Shown: positions 23,208-33,148 of the stretch, in pieces | Layout: the number at the start of each line of letters is the position of its first letter | How positions within the stretch are numbered: position 1 is the stretch's first letter | Assembly: GCA_028287745.1 (NCBI GenBank) | Contig: JAQBPB010000113.1 | Coordinates: 1-43,303 of the forward strand | Length of the DNA stretch: 43,303 bases | Origin: Chloroflexota bacterium | GTDB lineage: Bacteria; Chloroflexota; Chloroflexia; Chloroheliales; Chloroheliaceae | Direction of reading: 5' to 3' | Position numbers and translations under genes: made by a program | Notes under the pieces: model-generated | Seen by the model: only the letters and a program-made list of their open reading frames with translations | What the model was told of the DNA's origin: nothing | The model's database searches: none

Positions 23208-24341
23208 TTAACGGTTATTATCCTGGAAGGCTTGCATGAATTGCACCAGTGCCTCAACACCTTCGTAAGGGAAGGCATTATATATGGAAGCCCGGATTCC
23301 ACCAACCGTCCGGTAGCCTTTCAAGCCATCCATGCCTTGCGCCGTTGCTTCTTTAACAAAAGCTTTTTCCAACGCTTCGGTTGGAAGCCGGAAGGTGACG
23401 TTCATATTAGAACGGCTGGCCGGTTGAGCATGGCCTTTGTAAAATCCTTCCGAGTTGTCAATAGCCTGGTATAGGAGGCCCGCTTTGGCGCTGTTGCGTT
23501 TTGCGGTTTCCGCTAACCCGCCATTTTCCAGCAGCCAGTTGGTTACTAGCCCGGTGGCATAGATTGCAAAGGTCGGCGGCGTATTGTGGAGCGATTCTTT
23601 CTCGGAAAGAAGGCGGTAGTCCAGCATGGCCGGTAAGTTGGACGGTGTACGGGCCAACAAGTCTTCGCGGATAATTACAATGGTTAAACCGGCTGGACCC
23701 ATATTCTTCTGGGCACCACCATAAAGGACGCCATATTTGGAAATGTCCAGAGGGCGGCTTAAAATATCGGAGGAAGTGTCGCAAACGAGCGGTACCCCGT
23801 CCAGGCTAACTGGCTCTGCGGCCCACTGAGTCCCAAAAATTGTATTGTTTGAAGTGAAGTGCAAATAAGCGGCATTCGGGTCGAGCTGCAATTCGGCCTG
23901 GGCCGGGATGCGGTCAAAGTTGCTGGCTTCGCTTGTACCGGCGACTCTGACCTGGCCGGATTTCTTGCCTTCCTTAAAAGCCGTCTGCGACCAGGAACCG
24001 GTCAGGATGTAATCGGCAGAAGCGTCTTTGGCCAGAAGATTAACCGGTACCATGGTAAATTGGAGACTTGCGCCACCCTGTAAGAACAAAACTTTATAAT
24101 TTGCAGGTATGTTATAAAGCTTCCTGATATTTGCTTCAGTTTGATGAATTATATCTTCAAAGGCGGCTGAGCGGTGGCTCATTTCAAGCACCGACATTCC
24201 GGTACCTTTGTAGTTCAAAAGCTCCTGCTGAATTTGCTCCAGCACGGCAAGCGGCATAACTGCCGGACCGGCCGAGAAATTGAAAACTCGACCTACCGCG
24301 TTATTTCCGGTGGTGCCTTGTATAAATGATGTACTTGACAT
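23208..24341 (-). CDS. serC: phosphoserine aminotransferase
   Basis: The 377-residue protein opens with NFSAGPAVMP, contains LQGGASLQF and the PLP lysine at 212 in YGGAQKNMGPAG, and is of normal SerC length. It makes phosphoserine from 3-phosphohydroxypyruvate and glutamate in serine synthesis (and can act on the pyridoxine-pathway analogue); fold type I, cytosolic. AAGGAG precedes the ATG at 24341. It has its own promoter and is monocistronic; the other serine genes are not nearby. Its 3' end lies close to the parA control region. Confidence 0.93.
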   Translation of the reverse strand: MSSTSFIQGTTGNNAVGRVFNFSAGPAVMPLAVLEQIQQELLNYKGTGMSVLEMSHRSAAFEDIIHQTEANIRKLYNIPANYKVLFLQGGASLQFTMVPVNLLAKDASADYILTGSWSQTAFKEGKKSGQVRVAGTSEASNFDRIPAQAELQLDPNAAYLHFTSNNTIFGTQWAAEPVSLDGVPLVCDTSSDILSRPLDISKYGVLYGGAQKNMGPAGLTIVIIREDLLARTPSNLPAMLDYRLLSEKESLHNTPPTFAIYATGLVTNWLLENGGLAETAKRNSAKAGLLYQAIDNSEGFYKGHAQPASRSNMNVTFRLPTEALEKAFVKEATAQGMDGLKGYRTVGGIRASIYNAFPYEGVEALVQFMQAFQDNNR

Positions 24342-24380
24342 AACTATTACTCCTTAAATGATAATACCTTTTAGAATCTA

Positions 24381-24410
24381 ATTATACCAATATTGTCACG
24401 AAAATCACAA
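24381..24410 (-). promoter_or_regulatory. serC promoter
   Basis: On the minus strand TTGTGA (24410-24405), 18-base spacer, TATAAT (24386-24381). The 5' leader is about 35 bases to the ATG at 24341. On the plus strand another TATAAT (24503-24508) may serve the GT39-like gene, but its -35 is poor. Confidence 0.55.
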
Positions 24411-24593
24411 ATAATGTTAAAGGATCCCTGAACAAACTTTTCTCGATAAAAGTGAAGAATGTAGAAAGTTGTACTGGCCCGTCAATTTAAGACAATATAA
24501 GTTATAATATGAAAGCTCGTAACAAGAGAGGGAAGTTATTCGTTAAACGAGTATTGGTTTGTAGTCTTTCCCTTTATTTTGAGGTGATAGTTT

Positions 24594-26438
24594 TTGAATG
24601 TCCTTAAGGTTCCTTTGCCCTCTGCCTTAACCAATAAATCTTTATCCGGGGTGGATGGTCGGCGAAGAGAGATCATTTATATTTGTTCTTTTTTAGTGGC
24701 AGCCATTAGTCTGAAGTTGTTACTGTCCTTGTATTTGTGGCGTAACGGCTTTGTGGAATTTGATGCTGACGGCTTTACTCGTTCGATAATTGCCTGGCAG
24801 TGGCAGTCCGGCGCGAAAACCCTGGGAATAGATGCCTGGTTGCCTTTACAGTTCTGGCTCAATGGCAGTTTGATGCATTTTTGGCCTGACCTCTTAATGG
24901 TACCTCGTGCGGTTAATATGGTAGCTTCTATTATAACTACCATAAATCTTTTCTTCGTTGGTCGCGCGCTTTTTGGCCGGACCGGTGGTTATCTGACGGG
25001 GGCAATGGCCGCTATCTTCCCCTGGGAAATCTGGTTCGGCATCAGCGGGATGTCCGAAAGTCTTACCCATGTCTTTTTAACTACCGGGGTGGTATTTTTC
25101 ACTCGCTGGCTTACCCGCCCGAGTCCCCGGCCCTTCTGGTTAGTATTAGCCAGCCTGGGATTCCTGGGAGCTACGATGGTGCGTTATGAAGCATGGTTCT
25201 ACAGTGCCGTCTACGCCCTGATCGCCCTGATAATTGCTTTGCGCCGCCACGAATGGGGCATGCCGGATAAAGCTAAGGCGGTTGTGGCCCTGGTTCCGGC
25301 TTTCATGTTTATGCTTCCCTGGATGTATGCAAGCTGGGTAGATCCCAACATCGGCTCGCCTATAGGCTTTGCAAAGATAACCAGTGAAATCAATGGCCGG
25401 ATTTACGGCTCGGAAAACGCCAGCCAATCATTTCTTTCCCGGCTGGTTTTTTACCCGCAGACCTTTCTAACCCTGTGGTTACCACTAACCGTCCCGGCGA
25501 TTATTGGGACTGTCTGGTTGGCCTTGAAGCCAGTTGGTGCCATACGCTGGTACCTGGCGTTGGTCTGGGGTGAGTTTGTAGTGTTTATTATTACAACTCT
25601 ACCTTTTAATAATATCGCTCCGGGGAGCGCGCGCTATCCGGTTTCCAATTTGTTATTGTTATTGCCTGTTGTAGCCTATGCGTTCCAGCGGGCCTTGCTA
25701 TACCCCAGGCAAGCGGTGCGCCTGGCCGGGATTGGCCTCTTTGCCCTGGTCCTTTTATCCCTGGTTCATTCAACCCTGGAAAGACCGCGAACTTTCCCGG
25801 ACAACGGCACCCGCCAGGTTGCTAGCTGGCTGGAAGGTCTTTGGAAAGAGGGCTATCTAAAACCTGAAGATCGGGTGGTATTAAATCTACCGGCTTATGA
25901 TGGCCCGAATGGTAACGACTTTACCCGCGCCTATTACGCTTTGCCGGTCCTGACCAATCATCCTGACGACTTTGTGGTGCCGCCCGATTTTGAAACATTT
26001 GCCGGTCTGGTCAGGTCTGAAATTGGGGGCGCACCCCATGTGTGGGTCCATATTGCTTCCGCCGGAGGTGATCTGAAACCTTTCCGAAACAATTACCGGG
26101 AGGTAAAAACTTTCGGGGAATATACGGTTGGTAGATTTCCCATATTCCGGGGGGCTGCCATAACGCCTGGTGATGGTATAATCGGCCACAAGGGTGCGCT
26201 AAAAGCCGGTCAAAAACTTGAGGCTAAAGCCGATGAATATAAGCCCAAAGAAACTACCGCGATTTGGATCACTCGTCCCGATAAAAAGGTTATCAACCTG
26301 GGCAATAAAGATGCCGATGCGGCTGGGATCCTTACAATAAACTATACTCCCGAGCAGGCGGTAGAAGGTGACTGGTCGATTACCATCGTTGGGATGGAGT
26401 CCGGTCGTCGCGCCGTAGGGGTATTTGAAGTTAAATAA
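24594..26438 (+). CDS. GT39-like (GT-C) membrane glycosyltransferase
   Basis: The 614-residue protein has about ten membrane segments over residues 25-400 and the first-loop FDADGFTR-type acidic motif (about residues 55-60), as in GT39/ArnT/PMT-like enzymes that use polyprenyl-phosphate-linked sugars. The soluble C-terminal ~200 residues (DRVVLNLPAYDGPNGNDFTRAYYALPVL onward) face the outside. The start is TTG at 24594, since GAGGTGA lies 6 bases upstream; the ATG three bases on is out of frame. nth follows after 17 bases, so they form an operon. The acceptor is unknown. Confidence 0.75.
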   Translation: MNVLKVPLPSALTNKSLSGVDGRRREIIYICSFLVAAISLKLLLSLYLWRNGFVEFDADGFTRSIIAWQWQSGAKTLGIDAWLPLQFWLNGSLMHFWPDLLMVPRAVNMVASIITTINLFFVGRALFGRTGGYLTGAMAAIFPWEIWFGISGMSESLTHVFLTTGVVFFTRWLTRPSPRPFWLVLASLGFLGATMVRYEAWFYSAVYALIALIIALRRHEWGMPDKAKAVVALVPAFMFMLPWMYASWVDPNIGSPIGFAKITSEINGRIYGSENASQSFLSRLVFYPQTFLTLWLPLTVPAIIGTVWLALKPVGAIRWYLALVWGEFVVFIITTLPFNNIAPGSARYPVSNLLLLLPVVAYAFQRALLYPRQAVRLAGIGLFALVLLSLVHSTLERPRTFPDNGTRQVASWLEGLWKEGYLKPEDRVVLNLPAYDGPNGNDFTRAYYALPVLTNHPDDFVVPPDFETFAGLVRSEIGGAPHVWVHIASAGGDLKPFRNNYREVKTFGEYTVGRFPIFRGAAITPGDGIIGHKGALKAGQKLEAKADEYKPKETTAIWITRPDKKVINLGNKDADAAGILTINYTPEQAVEGDWSITIVGMESGRRAVGVFEVK

Positions 26439-26455
26439 CAGGTGATAAATTAGCT

Positions 26456-27172
26456 ATGGCTATAAACGAGCCAAACCAGAACTCAAACCCAGCGCAGGCA
26501 GCTGATTTGCAACACCAGTATGCCAGGCGGCAATACAAAGTTCTTTATCCTTTATTGCGGGAATTGTACCCGGTTCCCCGCTGCGGGCTTGATTTTGAAA
26601 CCCCTTTTCAACTCCTGATCGCCACAATTCTCTCGGCCCAATGCACCGATGTCCGGGTAAATATGATTACTCCGGCCCTGTTTGCGAGGTTCTCGGATGC
26701 CTATGCCATGGCGGAAGCCGACCTGGTCGAGCTGGAAAAGCTGATTTATACGGCCGGTTTTTACCATAACAAAGCAAAAAGTATCCTGGGGGCTTCCCGG
26801 ATGATTGTGGAGAAATATGGCGGTCAGGTCCCGGCTAATATGGAGGCCCTGCTCAAGCTGCCGGGGGTGGCCCGTAAGACAGCCAGTGTGGTGCTTGGTA
26901 ATGCTTTTGGAATAAATGAGGGTATTGCCGTAGATACTCACGTTACCCGGCTGGTGGCCCGGCTGGGTCTCTCTACAAATACTACCCCGGAGAAAATCGA
27001 GCGCGACTTGATGGTTCTGGCGCCCCGCGAAGAATGGACCGACCTATCCCACCGTTTAATCTGGCATGGCCGGTTGATTTGTGAGGCCCGGCGCCCTCGC
27101 TGCGAGAAATGCTTGCTGGCGGTCAACTGTCCCTCCAGGATAATACCCCTGGAGACACCTGACCCGGCCTAA
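26456..27172 (+). CDS. nth: endonuclease III (DNA glycosylase/AP lyase)
   Basis: A 238-residue HhH-GPD protein. The helix-hairpin-helix LLKLPGVARKTASVVLG carries the catalytic Lys141, and Asp160 lies in AVDTHVTRLVARLG. The C-terminal four-Cys cluster C-X6-C-X2-C-X5-C binds [4Fe-4S]. It removes oxidised pyrimidines and cleaves abasic sites. ATG at 26456 follows AGGTGA. Its stop overlaps the convergent MocA-like gene by 4 bases. Confidence 0.95.
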   Translation: MAINEPNQNSNPAQAADLQHQYARRQYKVLYPLLRELYPVPRCGLDFETPFQLLIATILSAQCTDVRVNMITPALFARFSDAYAMAEADLVELEKLIYTAGFYHNKAKSILGASRMIVEKYGGQVPANMEALLKLPGVARKTASVVLGNAFGINEGIAVDTHVTRLVARLGLSTNTTPEKIERDLMVLAPREEWTDLSHRLIWHGRLICEARRPRCEKCLLAVNCPSRIIPLETPDPA

Positions 27173-27825
27173 CCCGGTTCTTCCAGCAGTTTTGCCAGTT
27201 CTTCCGGAGTGTCTGCGTCTTCGTGAATGGCCGGGTCTGACACCGGTACTTCCAAAATGGTGGTAGGGTATTTTCTAACAAGTACCCGGCCCCCGACATC
27301 ACCTTCGAGCCGGGTTAGTTCTTCCAGGAAGGCCTGTCCAAAGATGGCCGGGTTGCCTCTTTTACCTTCAAAGACCGGGAAAAGTATCCGGTCTTTACCT
27401 TCTTCGCCCAGTTCCAAAAACCGCTCCACTAGCGCCGCCAGGGTCTGCTTTTTAAGCCGGGGCTGGTCGGTCAGCATTATCATGATGCCCGACACCGCCG
27501 GGTAAGCCTGCCGGACCGCCCTTACCCCGGCTGCCACCGAATAGCCCTGTCCTTCTTCCCAACGGGGATTATAGACCGGGATTACTCTCTCCGGGGTGAA
27601 TTTTGTTTCAAGGATAGTTTGAACGGCTGTTCGCTGGTTTCCCAGGACCACAAATACCGGCCCGTCAAAGGCTTCTAGGGTTAAGCGCACCGCTCGTTCG
27701 ACCAGGCTTTGCCCGCTTCCTGGCGGCCAGGGTTCGAGTTGCTTGGGCTTGCCAAAGCGCCGGGCCGCCCCGGCCGCCAGGACGATTGCCGCTAATTCAT
27801 TATTTTGAGCCTGGTCCTTGTTCAA
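27169..27825 (-). CDS. MocA-like molybdopterin nucleotidyltransferase
   Basis: The 218-residue protein has the NTP-transferase motif VLAAGAARRFGKPKQL near residue 16, MLTDQPRL (Asp for metal binding) and RGNPAIFG, the family set of MocA/MobA-type enzymes. MocA makes the cytosine-dinucleotide form of the molybdenum cofactor used by CoxL-type hydroxylases. The TTG start at 27825 lies in a weak ribosome site; the N-terminus is uncertain. It lies 32 bases after the TolB-like gene and, through it, downstream of a molybdenum hydroxylase large subunit on the same strand, which supports MocA over MobA or a nucleotide-sugar enzyme. Confidence 0.75.
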   Translation of the reverse strand: MNKDQAQNNELAAIVLAAGAARRFGKPKQLEPWPPGSGQSLVERAVRLTLEAFDGPVFVVLGNQRTAVQTILETKFTPERVIPVYNPRWEEGQGYSVAAGVRAVRQAYPAVSGIMIMLTDQPRLKKQTLAALVERFLELGEEGKDRILFPVFEGKRGNPAIFGQAFLEELTRLEGDVGGRVLVRKYPTTILEVPVSDPAIHEDADTPEELAKLLEEPG

Positions 27826-27857
27826 TTGAAATTTGCTTTCTCAGATAACATATCCCA

Positions 27858-30611
27858 CTAACCTTTAGCCCAGGCCAGCCGGTCCACCGAAAACGCTCGT
27901 GCCAGCACTTCACTTTTCAAAGGTTGGCCCTGGCCGTTAACGGCATAGATTGTATTATTCTGATAATAGATAATGGAGCGCCCATTTCCCGGCTCCCAGC
28001 TAAAGAACCGGGCTTTGAAAGCATAGTAAGGCATATAATCCAGGTTTATTGCCCGGCTATTTCCGGTTGCGAAGCTCAATATTAATAACCGGTGCCAGGT
28101 GTCGGCTCTGGTAAAGCTTCCGTCGAACCGGCTGTCACCGCCGTGGGTGTAATACGCCAGGGTTTGATTATCCGGTGACACCAGCGGGCCTGAGCCCCGG
28201 TCATAGGACCGCCAGCCCCTGGCTGAATTGTTACTGTTCCCCAGCACATACGCCTGTATAGTGCTGGTCTGGTTAGATGAAGCTACAGTGGCGATTAGAC
28301 GCGAACTGTCCGGGGTAAAGCCGATAATCCGGTTAATATAATAACCCGGCTGCTCCTCGACCTTTCCCTGGGGAGTAATAAACCAGACATCCCAGATAGA
28401 GCTGTATGTGCTAAGACCCCCGGCCCCGCTCATTGCCAGGTAACGCCCGTCCGGGGACCAGGCCAGCCCTTTGCCTAAAGAACTGTACCGGGTATCAAAA
28501 TGACCTAAAGAGGCTATTTGTACGCCTGGTTTAGTACCGTCCGACGGGGAAATATACAACTCGTAGGTCCGGTTATCCACCCGGTAGGCTAACTGGCTCC
28601 CGTCCGGCGACCATGTAAAAGCTGAAACATTTTGCTCGGTAATTAAACGTGGTTCACCCCCATTACTGCCAGCATCACCCACCGAAATCGTATATAGTCC
28701 CGGCTTGAGTTGTTTGTCACTGCTCAAAGACTGGAAAGCCAGTTGCTTGCCGTCCGCCGACCAGCTTGTAAGGTTAGTCAGGTCGTCAGGATTGCCGTTA
28801 CCTTCCGAAAACTTCCGCTTACCCTTGCCATCCAATCCCACCAGGTAAAGGGTGCTGTTAAAGCGCTCGCCGACCTCAACATAGACCATTTTATTGCCTT
28901 TAGGAGCCAGGTTGAAGTCAATCAACTTGAAAGTCCCGGAGGCTATAACCGTTTGCGTGGCGGAGGCTAAATCGTTGACGATTAACTGGCGTTGGCCGAT
29001 ACCGCTAACATAGACCAGTTTACCCTCGCGGTTTGCCTGGCTGTCATTGGTAGTCGCCGTCGCGTTAGGGGTAGCCGTTGGTTTTTCAGCGCCTGGCGTA
29101 TCGGTGGGGCTGCCTGCTCCGAGCAAATCCATTCCGCAGCAGGTCGGGGTAAAGGTAGCGCCCGGCCCGCTCATCAAAACCAGGGTATTCTTGTTGACCG
29201 TATCTAACGTTTCGAGGGTTTCCTCAAAAAAGTCGTAAATATAATTACCGGCCTGTGACTGCAAGGTATTGCGGCCAACGTTTGCCCGGTCATACACCAG
29301 GCGGCGGCTGTCGGGTAGCCAGCTAACCCCCAGTACCGAGTCTTTATCCTGGCCCAACGTAGCCGACCCCACCGGGAAATAGCGGACGTTCCCGCTGGAG
29401 GCATCTACTACCTGAATCCGGGCGCTGCCGTCACTGAAAGCTAAAGAGCGGCTGTTAGGTGACCAGGCCGGGGTAAAATGTAAGCGGCTGGCCGGGTTAT
29501 AGAAATCCGCGTAAGCCCAGATAAGGCTCATTATTTCGCGGGCCGACCCATCATAGTCCGCTAACCGGCGCAGCGAACTGCTTTCCGGATTTATCCGGTA
29601 AAGTCCGGTTTTATCTTTTTGAGGGTCGGTAGCGGTAAAAGCCAGCGCGGTCCCGTCCGGCGCCCAGCTCAGAAAAAGCACATCCAGGTCAGTTAACTTT
29701 GCCCTTTCCGAGAGCGATATAGGGCTGCTGCCGTCCGCGTTTGCAAGGTTTATGGTCCGCTTTTGGTCCAGCACATTATTCCCGCTGATATAAGCCAACC
29801 GCTTGCCGTCCGGCGACCATGCCCCGCTGATCGCGTCTGACACCAGCAAACTGGGCGGCCCGTTTTCAACCCTCACCACATAAAGGCTTGCTTGTTGGGT
29901 GCGGTTATTTGTGGTTACCGGTGTGGGAGTTGCTTCTTCGTCCAGGCCCGGAATAAAGCCAGGCCCGGTGCCGGGTGTTAAAAGGTCCGGGTTGGCATTC
30001 GGGTCGGTAGTTGGCGGCGTGGCAGGATCGTTGCGCGGTGTCTCGGTTGGTACCGCTGTCCCGCCTGTAGTGACCGGGGTAGACCTGATCTGGTTGGGTT
30101 GTCCCGCAATATTGGCCGCCCGGTTGTCCGGCTGGCTGGCCTGACTGGTGGTTCCGGTTCCATTCAGGCGTGTGAAAAGGACTTTTTGGCTGTCGGGCGA
30201 CCAGACCGGGTTAAAGCCATCCTGGGAGAGTACTTTCCGGTTCTTACCGTCAGCATCCAGTACCACAATTCGCCGCCCCTTGGCATAATCCCCGGCGGCC
30301 TGGTCGCCGTTAAGTTCTGTAAAAACTACCCGTTTACCATCCGGCGACCAGGCCAGGCTATATTCAGCGGCGGCGCTCTCCGTCAGGCGGCCCGTGAATT
30401 TCCCGGTCAGGTCAACCGTATATAAATCCGGCCAGCCATCCTTATTGCTTAACACCAGGGCCCGGTCCCTGGGCAGGTCGGCCTCTTTTTTAAGGGCCGG
30501 CGGGGTTCCTTCTTCACCACAGGCCGCTAAGAACAGCAACCCTATAACCAGTGTGACTAGCCAGGCGCTAAACCGCCTGGCCTTTGTATTACTGCTTGAC
30601 ATAACGTTCAC
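27858..30611 (-). CDS. TolB-like beta-propeller lipoprotein, 917 aa
   Basis: A lipoprotein signal with lipobox LAAC (Cys about residue 31) is followed by a low-complexity Thr/Pro-rich stretch and many PD40/TolB-type blades, seen as repeated SPDGKRxxF, SPDSQKVLF, APDGTALAF, SPNSRSLAF and SPDGRYLAM motifs, enough for two propellers. It should be anchored outside the membrane and act as a binding scaffold. A second Thr/Pro/Ala linker sits near residues 500-530. GTG at 30611 is the better placed start (GGCGG upstream); ATG at 30602 is possible. It is between a molybdenum hydroxylase subunit and the MocA-like gene; the link may be only co-transcription. Confidence 0.8.
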   Translation of the reverse strand: MNVMSSSNTKARRFSAWLVTLVIGLLFLAACGEEGTPPALKKEADLPRDRALVLSNKDGWPDLYTVDLTGKFTGRLTESAAAEYSLAWSPDGKRVVFTELNGDQAAGDYAKGRRIVVLDADGKNRKVLSQDGFNPVWSPDSQKVLFTRLNGTGTTSQASQPDNRAANIAGQPNQIRSTPVTTGGTAVPTETPRNDPATPPTTDPNANPDLLTPGTGPGFIPGLDEEATPTPVTTNNRTQQASLYVVRVENGPPSLLVSDAISGAWSPDGKRLAYISGNNVLDQKRTINLANADGSSPISLSERAKLTDLDVLFLSWAPDGTALAFTATDPQKDKTGLYRINPESSSLRRLADYDGSAREIMSLIWAYADFYNPASRLHFTPAWSPNSRSLAFSDGSARIQVVDASSGNVRYFPVGSATLGQDKDSVLGVSWLPDSRRLVYDRANVGRNTLQSQAGNYIYDFFEETLETLDTVNKNTLVLMSGPGATFTPTCCGMDLLGAGSPTDTPGAEKPTATPNATATTNDSQANREGKLVYVSGIGQRQLIVNDLASATQTVIASGTFKLIDFNLAPKGNKMVYVEVGERFNSTLYLVGLDGKGKRKFSEGNGNPDDLTNLTSWSADGKQLAFQSLSSDKQLKPGLYTISVGDAGSNGGEPRLITEQNVSAFTWSPDGSQLAYRVDNRTYELYISPSDGTKPGVQIASLGHFDTRYSSLGKGLAWSPDGRYLAMSGAGGLSTYSSIWDVWFITPQGKVEEQPGYYINRIIGFTPDSSRLIATVASSNQTSTIQAYVLGNSNNSARGWRSYDRGSGPLVSPDNQTLAYYTHGGDSRFDGSFTRADTWHRLLILSFATGNSRAINLDYMPYYAFKARFFSWEPGNGRSIIYYQNNTIYAVNGQGQPLKSEVLARAFSVDRLAWAKG

Positions 30612-30691
30612 TTATAATTCCGCCAGATATAATTCAAACAAAAGAAAATAGTTCTGCTTGAATTTTACCGTAGTAACAAAAATTAGTCTAT

Positions 30692-33148
30692 TTATTCAAA
30701 TACATAAGTTTTCTCTGCTTCATCTTTAACGACCGGCTCATCGGCTAAAAACTCCGGCAGGATTGTTTCGGAATGGTCCAGTCTACCGGCCAGCGCGTCC
30801 TGGACCATTAACCAGATTTTCTCCGGGCGTAATGGCATATCGATAGATTTAATTCCAAGCGGGCTTAGCGCGTCCAGCACCGCGTTAACAATCGCCGGTG
30901 GTCCCCCGGTGCAGCCGCCCTCCGCGACTCCTTTGGCTCCCAACGGATTCATTGGCGAAGGTGTTTCGACCACATCGGTGACAAAAGTCGGCACTCGCTC
31001 GGCGGTAGGCAGGGCGTAATCCATCAGCGTGCCGGTTATAAGCTGGCCGCTGGTATCGTAAACGATTTCTTCATAGAGCGCCTGGCTGATGCCCTGGGCC
31101 AGACCGCCGTGTACCTGGGCTTCCGCCAGGGAATGGTTCAATACCCGCCCGCAATCGTCAACCGCGATGTAATTCAGAATCTCCACGTTGCCGGTATCGG
31201 TATCTACCTCTACCAGGGCCAGGTGCGCCCCGGACGGAAAGGTTGCCCCGCTCGGTAAGAAGTCTCGCCAGGCCGCCAGTCCCTCGACCGGGGCCTGGTT
31301 TGACGGGTTCGGGCCATCCTGTTCGATCAGCGCCGGGTTTTCTTCCACCAGCCGGGCAATTTCGCCCAGCTCTATACCGGCTGTAGGCACGCCTCGCACC
31401 ACTACCCGGCCTTCTTCTATTACCAGGTCGTCTACCGACGCTTCCAGTTGGCGAGCCGCTACCTGTAAAACCTTGTCCCGGGCGGCTTCGGCGGCCAGCA
31501 GTACTACCGATGCGGCGACCGGGGTAGTCCGGCTGCCAAAAGTGCCTATGCCGAAAACCGGCAAGGTCGTGTCATTCATTTGTACTTCAATTTTAGAGCC
31601 AGGCAAATTGAAGGTGCGGGCCGCTATCTGGGCGAAAGCGCTGTAGTGACCCTGGCCGTTATGTGATACCCCGCTTTGCACCAGCACCGTTCCATCTCGC
31701 CTGACGCGCACGGTGGCCGCTTCCTGGGGCTGACCAGGTACAGGTGTCCCGCCACCGCCCGAAATTTCCAGGTAGGCGCTGATGCCGATGCCCAGGAGTT
31801 TGGTGCCTTGTTGCTGGCGCATGACCTGTTGCCTGGCCCGCCATTCCTTATAATTGGCAATTTCCAGCCCTTTTTCCAGGGCCGCCCCATAATTCCCGCT
31901 GTCGTACTGAATGCCGGTCAGGGCTTTATATGGAAAGGCTTCCGGTGGGATAAAATTCCGCAGGCGCACTTCCGCCGGGTCTAGCCCCAGCTCTAGCGCT
32001 ACCCGCTCAATGGTTCTTTCCAGGATGTAGGCTGCTTCCGGCCGCCCGGCTCCCCGGTATGCCGCGGTTGGCACCTTATTGGTAAATACCCCTATTATCC
32101 GGCTGTCCAGCGCCTTTAGATGATAGGGGCCGTTTAACATGCGCAGCGAGCCGGTCGGCACCAGGACCGTAGAAGATGCCAGCCAGCTTCCCAGGTCCAC
32201 GACCGAGCGGACCCGCAAGCCGGTCATAGTGCCGTCTTTTTTAACCGCCGCCTCGATGTAATTTATTTGCCCGCGCGCATGGGTCTGCGCCTGCAAATTT
32301 TCGGTCCGGCTTTCCAGCCATTTGACCGGTCTTTGAAATTTGTAGGCCAGGGCCGCCGCCGCTATTTCCTCGCCCACAAAAGCGTTTTTAGCGCCAAAAG
32401 CCCCACCTACCAGCGCGTTGCGAATTTTTATGCGGGTCCTATCCAGCCCGAGAAACCCGGCGATAACATCACGCTGGCGGAAGATCGATTGACTCGATAG
32501 CCAGCCGGTCATTTCGCCGGTGTCCCCGTCATAATCAAACATACAGGCTCTTGGTTCAATCGAACTGGCGGCCACTCGCTGGTTGACGACCCTCAGCCGT
32601 ATTATCCGGTCGGCTTCGCCAAAGGCCGCCTGAATATCACCGCCGGTAGATGTGTGATTAAAGGCCTGGTTGGTCCCGAACTCCGGGTAAACCAGCGGAG
32701 TTTCTTTCCTCAGGGCTTCTTCCGGGTCGGTAATGGCCAGTAGGGGCTCATACTCTACCTGTACCAGGTCACGGGCGTCCTGGGCGATGTAGCGGTTTTC
32801 GGCCACGACCACCGCTACCGGGTCGCCAACGTACCGGGCCTGGCCGATTGCCAGCGGCCACCGGTCCGGTTTTTTCAGGCCCGGCACCGACATGGTATCC
32901 ATTGTCTTCATGCGGCCAACTAACTCTTCCGCCGATAGGGCCGCGATTACGCCAGGCAGCACCCGCGCAGCTTCTAAATGTATCGCTTTAATCCGGGCGT
33001 TGGCGTAGGGGCTGCGCACAGCCAGCATAACCAGGGGCGCAGGCCGGTTTTGCGGCGCAATATCATCAACATAACCGGGAACGCCGGTAATAAGGTCATA
33101 ATCTTCCCGGCGGCGTTCGAAGCCAGGCGGCAGGTGGGTATTTACCAT
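30692..33148 (-). CDS. xanthine dehydrogenase/CoxL-family molybdopterin-binding large subunit
   Basis: The 818-residue protein has the molybdenum hydroxylase domains: N-terminal AldOxase a/b hammerhead (GVPGYVDDI start), GGAFGAKN (about 248), AYRGAGR (about 360), SGVSHNGQGHYSAFAQIAA and the conserved active-site Glu in GVAEGG (about 741). The AYRGAGR loop is that of form II/BMS-type enzymes, not AYRCSFR of true CO dehydrogenase, so a general aldehyde or N-heterocycle hydroxylase is more likely. Normally a FAD subunit and a 2Fe-2S subunit accompany it; none is present in the window, so the partner genes are elsewhere or the protein is an orphan. The gene starts with ATG and a weak ribosome site. 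Confidence 0.87.
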   Translation of the reverse strand: MVNTHLPPGFERRREDYDLITGVPGYVDDIAPQNRPAPLVMLAVRSPYANARIKAIHLEAARVLPGVIAALSAEELVGRMKTMDTMSVPGLKKPDRWPLAIGQARYVGDPVAVVVAENRYIAQDARDLVQVEYEPLLAITDPEEALRKETPLVYPEFGTNQAFNHTSTGGDIQAAFGEADRIIRLRVVNQRVAASSIEPRACMFDYDGDTGEMTGWLSSQSIFRQRDVIAGFLGLDRTRIKIRNALVGGAFGAKNAFVGEEIAAAALAYKFQRPVKWLESRTENLQAQTHARGQINYIEAAVKKDGTMTGLRVRSVVDLGSWLASSTVLVPTGSLRMLNGPYHLKALDSRIIGVFTNKVPTAAYRGAGRPEAAYILERTIERVALELGLDPAEVRLRNFIPPEAFPYKALTGIQYDSGNYGAALEKGLEIANYKEWRARQQVMRQQQGTKLLGIGISAYLEISGGGGTPVPGQPQEAATVRVRRDGTVLVQSGVSHNGQGHYSAFAQIAARTFNLPGSKIEVQMNDTTLPVFGIGTFGSRTTPVAASVVLLAAEAARDKVLQVAARQLEASVDDLVIEEGRVVVRGVPTAGIELGEIARLVEENPALIEQDGPNPSNQAPVEGLAAWRDFLPSGATFPSGAHLALVEVDTDTGNVEILNYIAVDDCGRVLNHSLAEAQVHGGLAQGISQALYEEIVYDTSGQLITGTLMDYALPTAERVPTFVTDVVETPSPMNPLGAKGVAEGGCTGGPPAIVNAVLDALSPLGIKSIDMPLRPEKIWLMVQDALAGRLDHSETILPEFLADEPVVKDEAEKTYVFE

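Noticed and set aside
30692..33148. Aerobic CO dehydrogenase large subunit (coxL)
   Set aside because: The active-site loop reads AYRGAGR rather than AYRCSFR, and no coxM or coxS is adjacent.
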